Source: Thalassobius sp047123305
Lineage (GTDB): Bacteria; Pseudomonadota; Alphaproteobacteria; Rhodobacterales; Rhodobacteraceae
DNA length: 64,000 nt
Reading direction: 5' to 3'
Assembly: GCF_047123305.1 (NCBI RefSeq)
Contig: NZ_CP138918.1
Coordinates: forward strand, 1,922,001-1,986,000
The notes beneath the pieces are model-generated. The model did no database searches. It was not told the origin of the DNA and saw only the letters and a list, made by a program, of their open reading frames with translations. This document shows, in pieces, positions 35,883 to 45,237 of the stretch. Both the position numbers and the translations under genes were made by a program. Numbering within the stretch: the stretch's first letter is position 1; every line of letters begins with the position of its first letter.

Positions 35883-36905
35883 ATGACCACGAAACTTGCC
35901 ATCAACGGGTTTGGCCGCATCGGCCGCTGCGTTTTTCGTGCGTGGATCGAATCCGGTCGCACCGACATTGAAATCGTTGCCATCAACGATCTTGGCCCCG
36001 TGGCCACCAATGCCCACCTGCTGCAGTTTGACTCGGTTCACGGGCACCTGAACGCCGACATCCAAGTTGAAGACGGCGCGCTGGTGGTAAACGGCAAACG
36101 CATCCGCGTCACCGCCGAACGCAACCCCGAGGATCTGCCCTGGGGTGATGTGGACATCGCGCTGGAATGCACCGGCATCTTCACCAAACGTGAAGCGGCT
36201 GCGAAACATCTGGAAAATGGCTCCAACAAGGTGCTGATCTCGGCCCCCGGTGATGGCGCTGACCGCACCGTGGTTTACGGCGTTAACCATGATGAGCTGA
36301 CCGCCGAGGATGTGGTGGTTTCCAACGCCTCCTGCACCACCAACTGCCTGGCCCCTGTGGCCAAGGTGCTGGATGACGCCTTCGGGATTGAGACCGGCTA
36401 CATGACCACTGTGCACGCCTACACTGGTGATCAGCCGACGCTGGACACCATGCACAAGGATCTCTACCGCGCCCGTGCCGCGGCGCTGTCGATGATACCG
36501 ACCTCCACCGGTGCAGCCCGCGCCGTGTCGCTGGTTCTGCCGCATTTGAAAGGTAAGCTGGACGGTTCCGCCATCCGCGTCCCGACCCCGAACGTATCGG
36601 TTGTCGACCTGACCTTCATGCCGAAGAAAGGTGTGACCGTGGAAGAGGTCAACGCGGTGATCGCTGATGCCGCCGCCGAAGGCCCGCTGAAGGGTGTGCT
36701 GGCCCGCAATGACCTGCCGCTGGTCTCCAGCGACTTCAACCACAACCCGCATTCGTCGATTTTCGCGGAGGACCAGACCAAGGTCACCGACGGCGGCATG
36801 GTGCGGGTGCTCAGCTGGTATGACAACGAGTGGGGCTTCTCGAACCGGATGCTCGACACGGCCACCGCTATGGCCGCCGTGGGCTCCGCCGCGCAAGCCG
36901 CCTAA
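35883..36905 (+). CDS. gap: Glyceraldehyde-3-phosphate dehydrogenase
   Basis: This 340-residue glycolytic enzyme oxidises glyceraldehyde 3-phosphate with NAD(P) and phosphate. It has the N-terminal INGFGRIGR Rossmann motif, the catalytic Cys in SNASCTTNCLAP near residue 155, and the C-terminal SWYDNEWGFSNRM. AGGAG lies about 7 bases before ATG 35883. Two LacI-type operators precede it and a hairpin with a T-run follows. It appears monocistronic. Confidence 0.96.
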   Translation: MTTKLAINGFGRIGRCVFRAWIESGRTDIEIVAINDLGPVATNAHLLQFDSVHGHLNADIQVEDGALVVNGKRIRVTAERNPEDLPWGDVDIALECTGIFTKREAAAKHLENGSNKVLISAPGDGADRTVVYGVNHDELTAEDVVVSNASCTTNCLAPVAKVLDDAFGIETGYMTTVHAYTGDQPTLDTMHKDLYRARAAALSMIPTSTGAARAVSLVLPHLKGKLDGSAIRVPTPNVSVVDLTFMPKKGVTVEEVNAVIADAAAEGPLKGVLARNDLPLVSSDFNHNPHSSIFAEDQTKVTDGGMVRVLSWYDNEWGFSNRMLDTATAMAAVGSAAQAA

Positions 36906-36929
36906 GGCGCGTTGTCTTTATGGGATTGC

Positions 36930-36958
36930 AAAGGCCGGGGCATCAGCCTCGGCCTTTT
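36930..36958 (+). terminator. Terminator between gap and galM
   Basis: AAGGCCGGGGC and GCCTCGGCCTT pair (one mismatch) around ATCA, followed by TT. It lies 25 bases after gap; A/T runs on both sides suit termination of both convergent genes. Confidence 0.8.
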
Positions 36959-37014
36959 GCGTTGCGGGCGGGGGCCAGCGCGCAATCATGGGGCGGAGGC
37001 CCTACTGAAACGCT

Positions 37015-38022
37015 CTATTTCCGCGTCACCTTGAACCGGCTGGTTTGACGATAGGTCTCACCGGGGTGCAGCAGGATCGACGGGTAACCGTTCTGGTTCG
37101 GCGCGTCCGGCCAGCGTTGGGGTTCAATCGCCAGCCCAGCGTTTGTCCCATAGGGGTGCGGGTGATGGCCCAGCCCGGTGGACAGGCCAGCGCCATCGTA
37201 GACCTGCAACCCCGGCTCGGTCGTGGCCACGCTCAGGCGCAGCGCCTCGGTTTCCAGGGTGCAGACCTCACGCAGCGGGGCAGGTGCGTCCGACAGGCAG
37301 AAGTTGTGGTCCAGTCCCGTTTCGCCGCGCAACACCGGCGCCGCCTCGCGGTGGTCAAATTCCGTGTCCGCCACAGAGGCAGCGGCCCCCGTTGGGATCT
37401 GTTCCGCATCTACCGGCAGATAGCGGTCCGCATCCACCTGCAGCTGGTGGTGGTGCAGGTTAGGGCTGCCGTCGAGTGTCCAGTAGCTGTGATGCGCCGG
37501 ATTGCAAAAGGTGGCTTGTTCCGCCTGCGCTTCGATATCCAGGCTAAGCGCGCCATCCTCTTCCAGGGCGTAGCGGGCCTTCAGCGTGACGGGCCCGGGC
37601 AGGCCGCCCGTGCCGTCCAACATGGTCAGGATCAGGGTGCAGGAGGTTTCTCCATGCGCCAGAATGCGCCAGTTCTGGGTGCCACAGCCCTGTGTGCCGC
37701 CATGCAGGGTGGTCACACCGTTCTCATTGCGCTCCAGCGCGATTTCTTGGCCTCCGAGCGGGGCGCGACCCTTGGCGATCCGGTTGGCCACTGGTCCGAC
37801 AATGGCTCCGAAGTAGCGCATCTCGTCCAGATAGGGAGCAAAATCCGGCGCCCCAAGGACCAGCGAATGCGGCACACTCTCCAGCCGGAAATCCTGCAGG
37901 CTGGCCCCCCAAGTCATCACCCGCGCCGTGACGCCCGCCCGCTGCAACGTGACAATTTCAACGGTTTCGCCCCCGGGGGTGGCGCCAAAAGCGTGGCGGG
38001 TGTTCATCTCTTCGGCCTTCAT
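37015..38022 (-). CDS. galM: Aldose 1-epimerase (galactose mutarotase)
   Basis: This 335-residue beta-sandwich enzyme interconverts alpha and beta anomers of sugars. Key residues are present: NRIAKGR near residue 80, the catalytic His in NPAHHSYW near residue 172, and the catalytic Glu in AGLAIEPQRWPD near residue 300. The ATG at 38022 has a weak ribosome site; a second in-frame ATG (MNTRHAFG) at 38007 is an equal candidate. It follows the isomerase-like gene on the same strand after 68 bases. Confidence 0.9.
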   Translation of the reverse strand: MKAEEMNTRHAFGATPGGETVEIVTLQRAGVTARVMTWGASLQDFRLESVPHSLVLGAPDFAPYLDEMRYFGAIVGPVANRIAKGRAPLGGQEIALERNENGVTTLHGGTQGCGTQNWRILAHGETSCTLILTMLDGTGGLPGPVTLKARYALEEDGALSLDIEAQAEQATFCNPAHHSYWTLDGSPNLHHHQLQVDADRYLPVDAEQIPTGAAASVADTEFDHREAAPVLRGETGLDHNFCLSDAPAPLREVCTLETEALRLSVATTEPGLQVYDGAGLSTGLGHHPHPYGTNAGLAIEPQRWPDAPNQNGYPSILLHPGETYRQTSRFKVTRK

Positions 38023-38090
38023 CTGTTATCGCTCACATGAAGGCGTGGGTTCCGAGGGCTGTCAATGCTGCGGCGCGGGAAAGGTGCGGA

Positions 38091-38882
38091 TTAGCCTGTC
38101 ACAGCAGGTAAATACGGCGTCATCCAGCCGAGCGACGCCTCGGTGGACCCCTGAGGGCGATACTCCGCCCCCAGCGGGGCGGTGTGGCCCAACGCGGCGA
38201 GGTGGCGGAAGATATGCGGATAGCGCAGTTCCCCCAGATCCGGTTGGCCCCGTCCGGGGACGGCGGCAAACTGGATGTGGCCGATCCGCGGCAGCAAGCG
38301 GGTCAGACGGTTGCAGATATCACCCTCCATCAGCTGCACATGGTAACAGTCAAACATCAGTTTGAGGTTTTCAGCCCCAACCTGATCCATGAGGGCGATG
38401 GCCTGATCGGTGGTCTTCAGGAAATAGTTCGGTGCGTCATAGCTGTTGAGTGGTTCAATCAGGATGGTGATGCCATGCTGCGCCGCCGCCGCGCAGGCAT
38501 AGCGCAGGTTCGCGGTGAAACAGGCCTCGGCCTCTGACCCTGTTGCATCGCCGGCCATCACATGGACATTGCCGGTGCCGGTTGCTGCTGCGTAGTCCAG
38601 TGCCTGATCGATTGCCGAGCGGGCTTCGGCAACACGGCCGGGCAGCGCAGCGAGACCGAAATCCCCTGCGGCCAGATCGCCCGGTGCCGTGTTCAGCCCC
38701 AGCATTGGCAGGTCGGTTTCGGTCAGGGCGGCGTGGACCTCGGCAGGGTCGAAGGCATAGGGGAAGTGGCATTCGACTGCTGCGAAACCGGCAGCTTTGG
38801 CGGCGTGAATGGCGGCGGGCAGCGGCAGGTTGGACCAGAGAAATCCCAGATTGGCGGAAAAAGTGGTCTGTTGTACGCGCAT
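38091..38882 (-). CDS. Hydroxypyruvate isomerase-like TIM-barrel protein
   Basis: This 263-residue AP-endonuclease-2-type TIM barrel of the Hyi/OtnI family has NLGFLWSNLPLPAAI at the start, IEPLNSYDAPNYFL with the metal-binding Glu near residue 142, the FDCYHVQLMEGD block near residue 175, and GAEYRP with the last metal Glu. Members isomerise hydroxypyruvate/tartronate semialdehyde or 2-oxo-tetronates. Start 38882 has AGGAG 8 bases upstream; a longer frame would enter the TPP riboswitch. No glyoxylate-pathway partner adjoins, so the substrate is open. Confidence 0.85.
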   Translation of the reverse strand: MRVQQTTFSANLGFLWSNLPLPAAIHAAKAAGFAAVECHFPYAFDPAEVHAALTETDLPMLGLNTAPGDLAAGDFGLAALPGRVAEARSAIDQALDYAAATGTGNVHVMAGDATGSEAEACFTANLRYACAAAAQHGITILIEPLNSYDAPNYFLKTTDQAIALMDQVGAENLKLMFDCYHVQLMEGDICNRLTRLLPRIGHIQFAAVPGRGQPDLGELRYPHIFRHLAALGHTAPLGAEYRPQGSTEASLGWMTPYLPAVTG

Positions 38883-38984
38883 CAACGACTCCTGTGCTGA
38901 CCCGTTGAATGCCCCGCGAAGGACCGCGAGGCAAGGGGGACAAATCGGGTTGACATGGAATGGGCGCCAAAGCATCTTCGCGCC

Positions 38985-39098
38985 ACGTCGGGGGAGTCCC
39001 ACCTAGGGGACTGAGAGGCTGACAGGGGCAAAGGCAACTTTGCACCGGCGACGCGACCCTTAGAACCTGACCCAGTTGACACTGGCGTAGGGAGACCA
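38985..39098 (+). ncRNA. TPP riboswitch (THI element)
   Basis: The conserved blocks are all present in order: GGGGGAG, then GGGGACTGAGAGGCTGA, a variable arm, then CCTTAGAACCTGACCC, then ACTGGCGTAGGGA. This is the thiamine pyrophosphate aptamer, upstream of thiC as expected. Binding of TPP should shut off the thi operon. Confidence 0.95.
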
Positions 39099-39118
39099 AG
39101 GGGTGCATTGCGTCCTTT

Positions 39119-39160
39119 GGGCCGCTATTGGGCCCTGTTTTCTGGGGACCGGTGCGGTCT
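39119..39160 (+). terminator. Expression-platform hairpins after the TPP aptamer
   Basis: GGGCC-N7-GGCCC followed by TGTTTTC (39119-39142), then GGGACCG/CGGTCTC followed by TTTC (39144-39164), lie between the aptamer and thiC. Either could be the ligand-controlled terminator, so control may act at transcription as well as at the GAGGAG site before thiC. Confidence 0.5.
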
Positions 39161-39220
39161 CTTTCTACCTCATCGTTTGGCTTGGGTCTTTTCGAGTCTT
39201 GAACCTTGAGGAGACACCAA

Positions 39221-41052
<1,832 letters not shown>

Positions 41053-41056
<4 letters not shown>

Positions 41057-41991
41057 TCTGCACGGTTTTGGGGGCTGGTGTGGCGGGGCTCTGCGCCGCC
41101 ACAGCCCTTGCCGAACGGGGCGCAAACGTCACCGTAATTGATCCCGGTGCGGTGGCACCGGCCTCCTCTCTGGCGGGCGGCATGCTGGCGCCGATGTGTG
41201 AGGGCGAAAGCGCGCCTGACACGGTGGTCACAGCCGGGCGCGGTGCGGCGGAATGGTGGGAGGCGCGGATTGGGCCGCTCACCCGGCGCGGCACCTTGGT
41301 GCTGGCACCCGCCCGCGATCAGGCCGAGCTGAAACGTTTCGCGCGCGGAACATTCGGTTACGAATGGGTTACGCCTAACCAATTGGAAACCGGTTTGGAG
41401 GCGCGGTTCGCTCAGGGGCTTTTCTATGCGGAAGAGGCTCATATGGACCCGCGCCGCGCCCTGTCTTTGCTGAAAGAACGGGCCAAGGGGCTGGGGGTGC
41501 GTTTCACCGCCCGCGGTCGGGCTGAGGGGCAGGTGATCGACTGCCGGGGCTGGGCCGCGCGGGATTTGCTGTCCGATCTCAGAGCGGTGCGCGGCGAGAT
41601 GCTGCTGGTTGAAGCGCCCGACGTGGATCTCAGCCGTACCCTGCGTCTGCTGCATCCGCGGTTTCCCTGTTACATCGTCCCGCGTGGTCTGGGCCGTTAC
41701 ATGATCGGCGCCACGATGGTCGAAAGTGACGACAGTGGCGCGATCACAGGCCGTGCAGTGATGGAGCTGCTGTCTGCCGCCTATACCGTGCATCCCGGCT
41801 TTGCCGAGGCGCGGGTGCTGGAATGTGGCGCGGGGCTGCGTCCGGCCTTTCCTGACAATATCCCTGCGATCCGCCACATTGGCGGGCGCATTCATCTGAA
41901 CGGTATGTTTCGCCACGGGTTCCTGATGGCGCCTGCCTTGGCGGAACAATTGGGCAATGACCTTATGGGAGGGCTGCAAAATGCGGGTTGA
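41053..41991 (+). CDS. thiO: Glycine oxidase ThiO
   Basis: This 312-residue FAD enzyme oxidises glycine to the imine used for the thiazole ring. It has the dinucleotide-binding motif VLGAGVAGLC at residues 5-14, then VIDPGAVAPASSLAGGMLAP, and the C-terminal HLNGMFRHGFLMAP. The ATG overlaps the thiC stop by 4 bases; the end overlaps thiS by 11 bases. Confidence 0.92.
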
Positions 41992-42178
41992 AGTGAATGG
42001 TGAAGGCATGGTGCCGCGGGCGAATACGCTGGCGGAATTGCTGCTGGATTGCGGCTTTGAGACCGCTGCAGTGGCCACCGCAGTGAACGGGCAGTTTGTG
42101 CCACGTGGCGCGCGCGTAGGTCACAGATTGGCTGATGGCGACCGGATCGAGGTTCTGTCGCCGATGCAGGGGGGCTAA
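41981..42178 (+). CDS. thiS: Sulfur carrier protein ThiS
   Basis: This 65-residue ubiquitin-like protein ends in Gly-Gly (MQGG), the residues that ThiF adenylates and that carry sulfur to the thiazole synthase. It has VAVAVN-like strand (AVATAVNGQFVPR) and the GDRIEVLSPMQGG ending. ATG 41981 has GGGAGGG about 7 bases upstream; a longer frame to 41957 lies inside thiO. Confidence 0.93.
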   Translation: MRVEVNGEGMVPRANTLAELLLDCGFETAAVATAVNGQFVPRGARVGHRLADGDRIEVLSPMQGG

Positions 42179-42181
42179 GCG

Positions 42182-42937
42182 ATGTTTTACGGTGTCACGC
42201 TCAACAGCCGCCTTATGCTGGGGACGGCGCAATATCCCTCCCCGGCCATTCTGCAACAGGCCATCGCCGCCTCAGGGGTCGAGGTCATCACGGTGTCGCT
42301 CAGACGTGAGGGGCGGGGGGGCGCGGATTTCCGGCGTCTGATCGCTGAAACCGGCTGCCGCATTCTGCCCAACACGGCGGGGTGCCACACAGCGGCCGAG
42401 GCCGTGACTACCGCGCATATGGCACGGGACGTGTTTGGCACCAACTGGATCAAGCTGGAGGTGATCGGCCACGCTGACACGCTGCAACCTGATCCCTTTG
42501 CCCTGGTCGAAGCCGCACGCACTCTGTGTGCCGACGGGTTCGAGGTGTTTCCCTACACCACCGAGGATCTAATCCTAGGTGAAAAACTGGTTGAGGCAGG
42601 CTGCCAGGTCTTGATGCCCTGGGGCGCGCCTATCGGATCGGGGCAGGGGCTGCGCAACATCGAAGGTCTGCGCAGCATGCGGGCGCATTTTCCGGACATC
42701 CCCTTGGTGGTAGATGCCGGGATCGGGGCGCCGTCGCAGGCGGCGCAAGCGATGGAACTGGGCTATGACGCGGTGCTTTTAAATACGGCCGTGGCCAAGG
42801 CGCTGGATCCCGTGGCGATGGCAGGGGCCTTTGGGCAGGCCGTCAGCGCAGGGCAGATGGCGGCAGAGGCTGGACTGATGCCGCGGCGCGATATGGCCGC
42901 CGCCTCAACCCCTATTTTTGGATTGGCAGAACTATGA
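42182..42937 (+). CDS. thiG: Thiazole synthase
   Basis: This 251-residue TIM-barrel enzyme joins 1-deoxyxylulose 5-phosphate, the glycine imine and ThiS sulfur to make the thiazole phosphate. The catalytic Lys is in WIKLEVIGH near residue 95, and the phosphate loop is in PLVVDAGIGAPSQAAQAMELG. It lies 3 bases after thiS and overlaps thiE. Confidence 0.96.
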   Translation: MFYGVTLNSRLMLGTAQYPSPAILQQAIAASGVEVITVSLRREGRGGADFRRLIAETGCRILPNTAGCHTAAEAVTTAHMARDVFGTNWIKLEVIGHADTLQPDPFALVEAARTLCADGFEVFPYTTEDLILGEKLVEAGCQVLMPWGAPIGSGQGLRNIEGLRSMRAHFPDIPLVVDAGIGAPSQAAQAMELGYDAVLLNTAVAKALDPVAMAGAFGQAVSAGQMAAEAGLMPRRDMAAASTPIFGLAEL

Positions 42938-43542
42938 AGGATAAGACCGTGTTGGATCCGTTCTATTTGATCGTTGGCCATGTCAGCCAGCTGGAGCTGC
43001 TGGTGCCGCATGGGGTGAAGCTGGTGCAGCTGCGGCTCAAGGGGCTGTCGGACGCAGAGCTGCGGCGGCAGATTGCCCGGGGGCGCGACCTTTGCGCCGT
43101 GCATGGGGCGCAACTGGTGGTGAATGACCACTGGGAGTTGGCGCTGGAGATGAATTGCAATTTTGTGCATCTGGGGCAGGAGGATCTGGATCAGGCGGAC
43201 CTGAAGGCCCTGCGCCGCAATGACGTGCGTTTTGGCATCTCCACCCACGATGAGGCCGAACTGGAGCGGGCGCTGGCCTGCGATCCCGCTTATGTGGCAT
43301 TGGGGCCAGTATATGAAACCAAACTGAAAAAGATGCCCTGGGCACCGCAGGGGCTGGGGAAGCTGAGCCGTTGGAAACAGGCGGTGGGCGACCTGCCCTT
43401 GGTGGCGATTGGCGGGTTGACGCCCGCGCGCTTGCCGGGTGTGTTTCAGGCCGGGGCGGATTCAGCGGCGGTTGTCACCGACATCCAACTGGCCGATAAC
43501 CCCGAGGCACGCACGCTTGAATGGCTGGAGGCCACCAGATGA
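42934..43542 (+). CDS. thiE: Thiamine phosphate synthase
   Basis: This 202-residue enzyme joins pyrimidine pyrophosphate and thiazole phosphate. The ThiE blocks are VQLRLKGLSD, LVVNDHWELALE, HLGQEDL, ALGPVYETKLKKM and the phosphate loop VAIGGLTP. Both ends overlap neighbours by 4 bases. It lacks the longer N-terminus seen in some ThiE proteins. Confidence 0.93.
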   Translation: MKDKTVLDPFYLIVGHVSQLELLVPHGVKLVQLRLKGLSDAELRRQIARGRDLCAVHGAQLVVNDHWELALEMNCNFVHLGQEDLDQADLKALRRNDVRFGISTHDEAELERALACDPAYVALGPVYETKLKKMPWAPQGLGKLSRWKQAVGDLPLVAIGGLTPARLPGVFQAGADSAAVVTDIQLADNPEARTLEWLEATR

Positions 43543-44495
43543 ACCGATATGCCCGCCAGGAACAATTACCCGAGGTCGGCCCCGAAGGACAGGCGCGGTT
43601 GCGTGCTGCGCGGGTGCTGGTGGTGGGTTGTGGCGGGCTGGGCTCGGCGGTGATCCCGGCGCTTGCGGGCGCAGGGGTGGGCCATCTGCATCTGATGGAC
43701 GCCGACCGCGTTGAGGAAAGCAACCTGCACCGCCAGACGCTTTACCGGATGGAGGACATCGGCCGCGCCAAAGTGGTGGCTGCGGCGGGGGCGATCTTTG
43801 CCCTGAACCCTGACCTGTCGGTGTCGATGCAATGTGCGCGGCTGGATGCGGGCAATGTTGCTTCGGCCTTGGAAGGGGCGGATCTGGTGGTGGATGCGGC
43901 GGACAGTTTTGCCGCGACCTATTGCCTGTCGGATGCCTGCCGCACGGCGGGGGTGCCGATGATTTCGGCCTCGGTTCTGGGGACATCGGGCTATGTCGGT
44001 GGGTTTTGCGGCCCGGCCCCGTCTTACCGTGCGGTCTTTCCAGACCTGCCGGTGCAGCACCGCAGCTGCGCCGAAGCGGGGGTGATGGGACCGGCGGTGG
44101 CCACATTGGGCGCGATGCAGGCGCAGATGGCGCTGTCGTGCCTGCTGGGGCTGGATCCCGCGCCATTGGGGCAAATGGTGCAGGTTGATCTGGGCTCTTG
44201 GCGGCTGTCCTCGTTCCGGTTTGACGGCGCAGAAGAGGTGCCTGGCCATGGTTTTGTCGCCCTGTCGCAACTGACCACGGCGGACCGTATCATTGAGCTG
44301 CGCCCCGAGGATGAGGCCGCTCTGGCGGCGCCAGGGGCGGAGCGTTGGTCGATTGAGCGGCTGGGCGCTTTGCCCTCTTATGCGGGGCGCACGGTGCTGG
44401 CGTGCCGGTCAGGCTTGCGGGCCTGGGCGGCGGCGGATCAGCTGGCAGCTTTGGGCCACCGCGATCTGGCCTTGATGGCGGCAGGCGACAGCTAA
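43539..44495 (+). CDS. thiF: ThiF adenylyltransferase with C-terminal rhodanese-like domain
   Basis: This 318-residue protein activates the ThiS C-terminus. The N-terminal E1-like domain (1-235) has the ATP loop VVGCGGLGSAV near residue 28 and ESNLHRQTLY near residue 62. After a linker, residues ~240-318 resemble a rhodanese domain with the active-site loop CRSGLRA, whose Cys could relay sulfur to ThiS. The usual zinc Cys pairs of MoeB/ThiF are not clear. ATG 43539 overlaps the thiE stop. Confidence 0.88.
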   Translation: MNRYARQEQLPEVGPEGQARLRAARVLVVGCGGLGSAVIPALAGAGVGHLHLMDADRVEESNLHRQTLYRMEDIGRAKVVAAAGAIFALNPDLSVSMQCARLDAGNVASALEGADLVVDAADSFAATYCLSDACRTAGVPMISASVLGTSGYVGGFCGPAPSYRAVFPDLPVQHRSCAEAGVMGPAVATLGAMQAQMALSCLLGLDPAPLGQMVQVDLGSWRLSSFRFDGAEEVPGHGFVALSQLTTADRIIELRPEDEAALAAPGAERWSIERLGALPSYAGRTVLACRSGLRAWAAADQLAALGHRDLALMAAGDS

Positions 44496-45224
44496 ATGGC
44501 CGTTTTGATGATCGGCGGCATGGACAGTTCTGGCGGCGCGGGGCTGTTGCGGGATTGTGCGGTGGCGGCGCGTTTTGAGGTGCCAGCCCGTGTAGCTGTC
44601 ACAGCGGTGACGGCGCAGACCGACAAGGCGGTTTTACAGGCCGACATTTGCGCCCCTCAGATGGTGCAGGCCCAGATCCGTGCAGCGTTTCAGCTAGGCC
44701 CCGTTGCGGCTGTCAAAATCGGGATGTTGGGCAATGCTGCGGTTGTGCGGGCTGTGGCCGAGGCCTTGCGCACGGAATTGTCTGCCAATGCTTCCACCTC
44801 TGTGCCAGCGGTGCTGGATCCGGTGATCGAGTCCTCTTCCGGCAAGGCGCTTCTGGACGGGGCGGGGCTCGGAGAACTGACCCAACTGTTGCCGCAGGTC
44901 GATCTGGTGACGCCGAACCTGCCGGAACTGGCCCGATTGGGGCAGGTGCTGGGCGCGGAGGATCCGGTTGCGGCCCTGTTGCAGGCTGGCGCTGGGGCAG
45001 TGTTGGTCAAAGGCGGCCATGACAGCGGCGCCGAGGCGGTGGATCGGTTGGTCACGTCGGATCAGATCACAACTTTCACGGCTCCGCGCCTGCCCGGCAC
45101 TCGCCGTGGCACCGGCTGCACCCTGGCGGCGGCGATTGCCTGTGGGCTGGCCGTGGGGCAGAGCTTGCCTGGTGCCGTGAAACAGGCCAAGGCCCATGTG
45201 ACCTCCTATCTGCGGGCGGCCTGA
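44496..45224 (+). CDS. thiD: Hydroxymethylpyrimidine/phosphomethylpyrimidine kinase
   Basis: This 242-residue ribokinase-like enzyme phosphorylates HMP and HMP-phosphate. Landmarks are GGMDSSGGAGLLRDC at the start, AVKIGMLGNA near residue 72, DPVIESSSGK near residue 107 and the anion-hole GTGCTLAAAIACGLA near residue 205. It is the last gene of the operon, starting directly after the thiF stop and converging on dnaE2 with only 13 bases between. Confidence 0.95.
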   Translation: MAVLMIGGMDSSGGAGLLRDCAVAARFEVPARVAVTAVTAQTDKAVLQADICAPQMVQAQIRAAFQLGPVAAVKIGMLGNAAVVRAVAEALRTELSANASTSVPAVLDPVIESSSGKALLDGAGLGELTQLLPQVDLVTPNLPELARLGQVLGAEDPVAALLQAGAGAVLVKGGHDSGAEAVDRLVTSDQITTFTAPRLPGTRRGTGCTLAAAIACGLAVGQSLPGAVKQAKAHVTSYLRAA

Positions 45225-45237
45225 TCCGGCCCACGCC

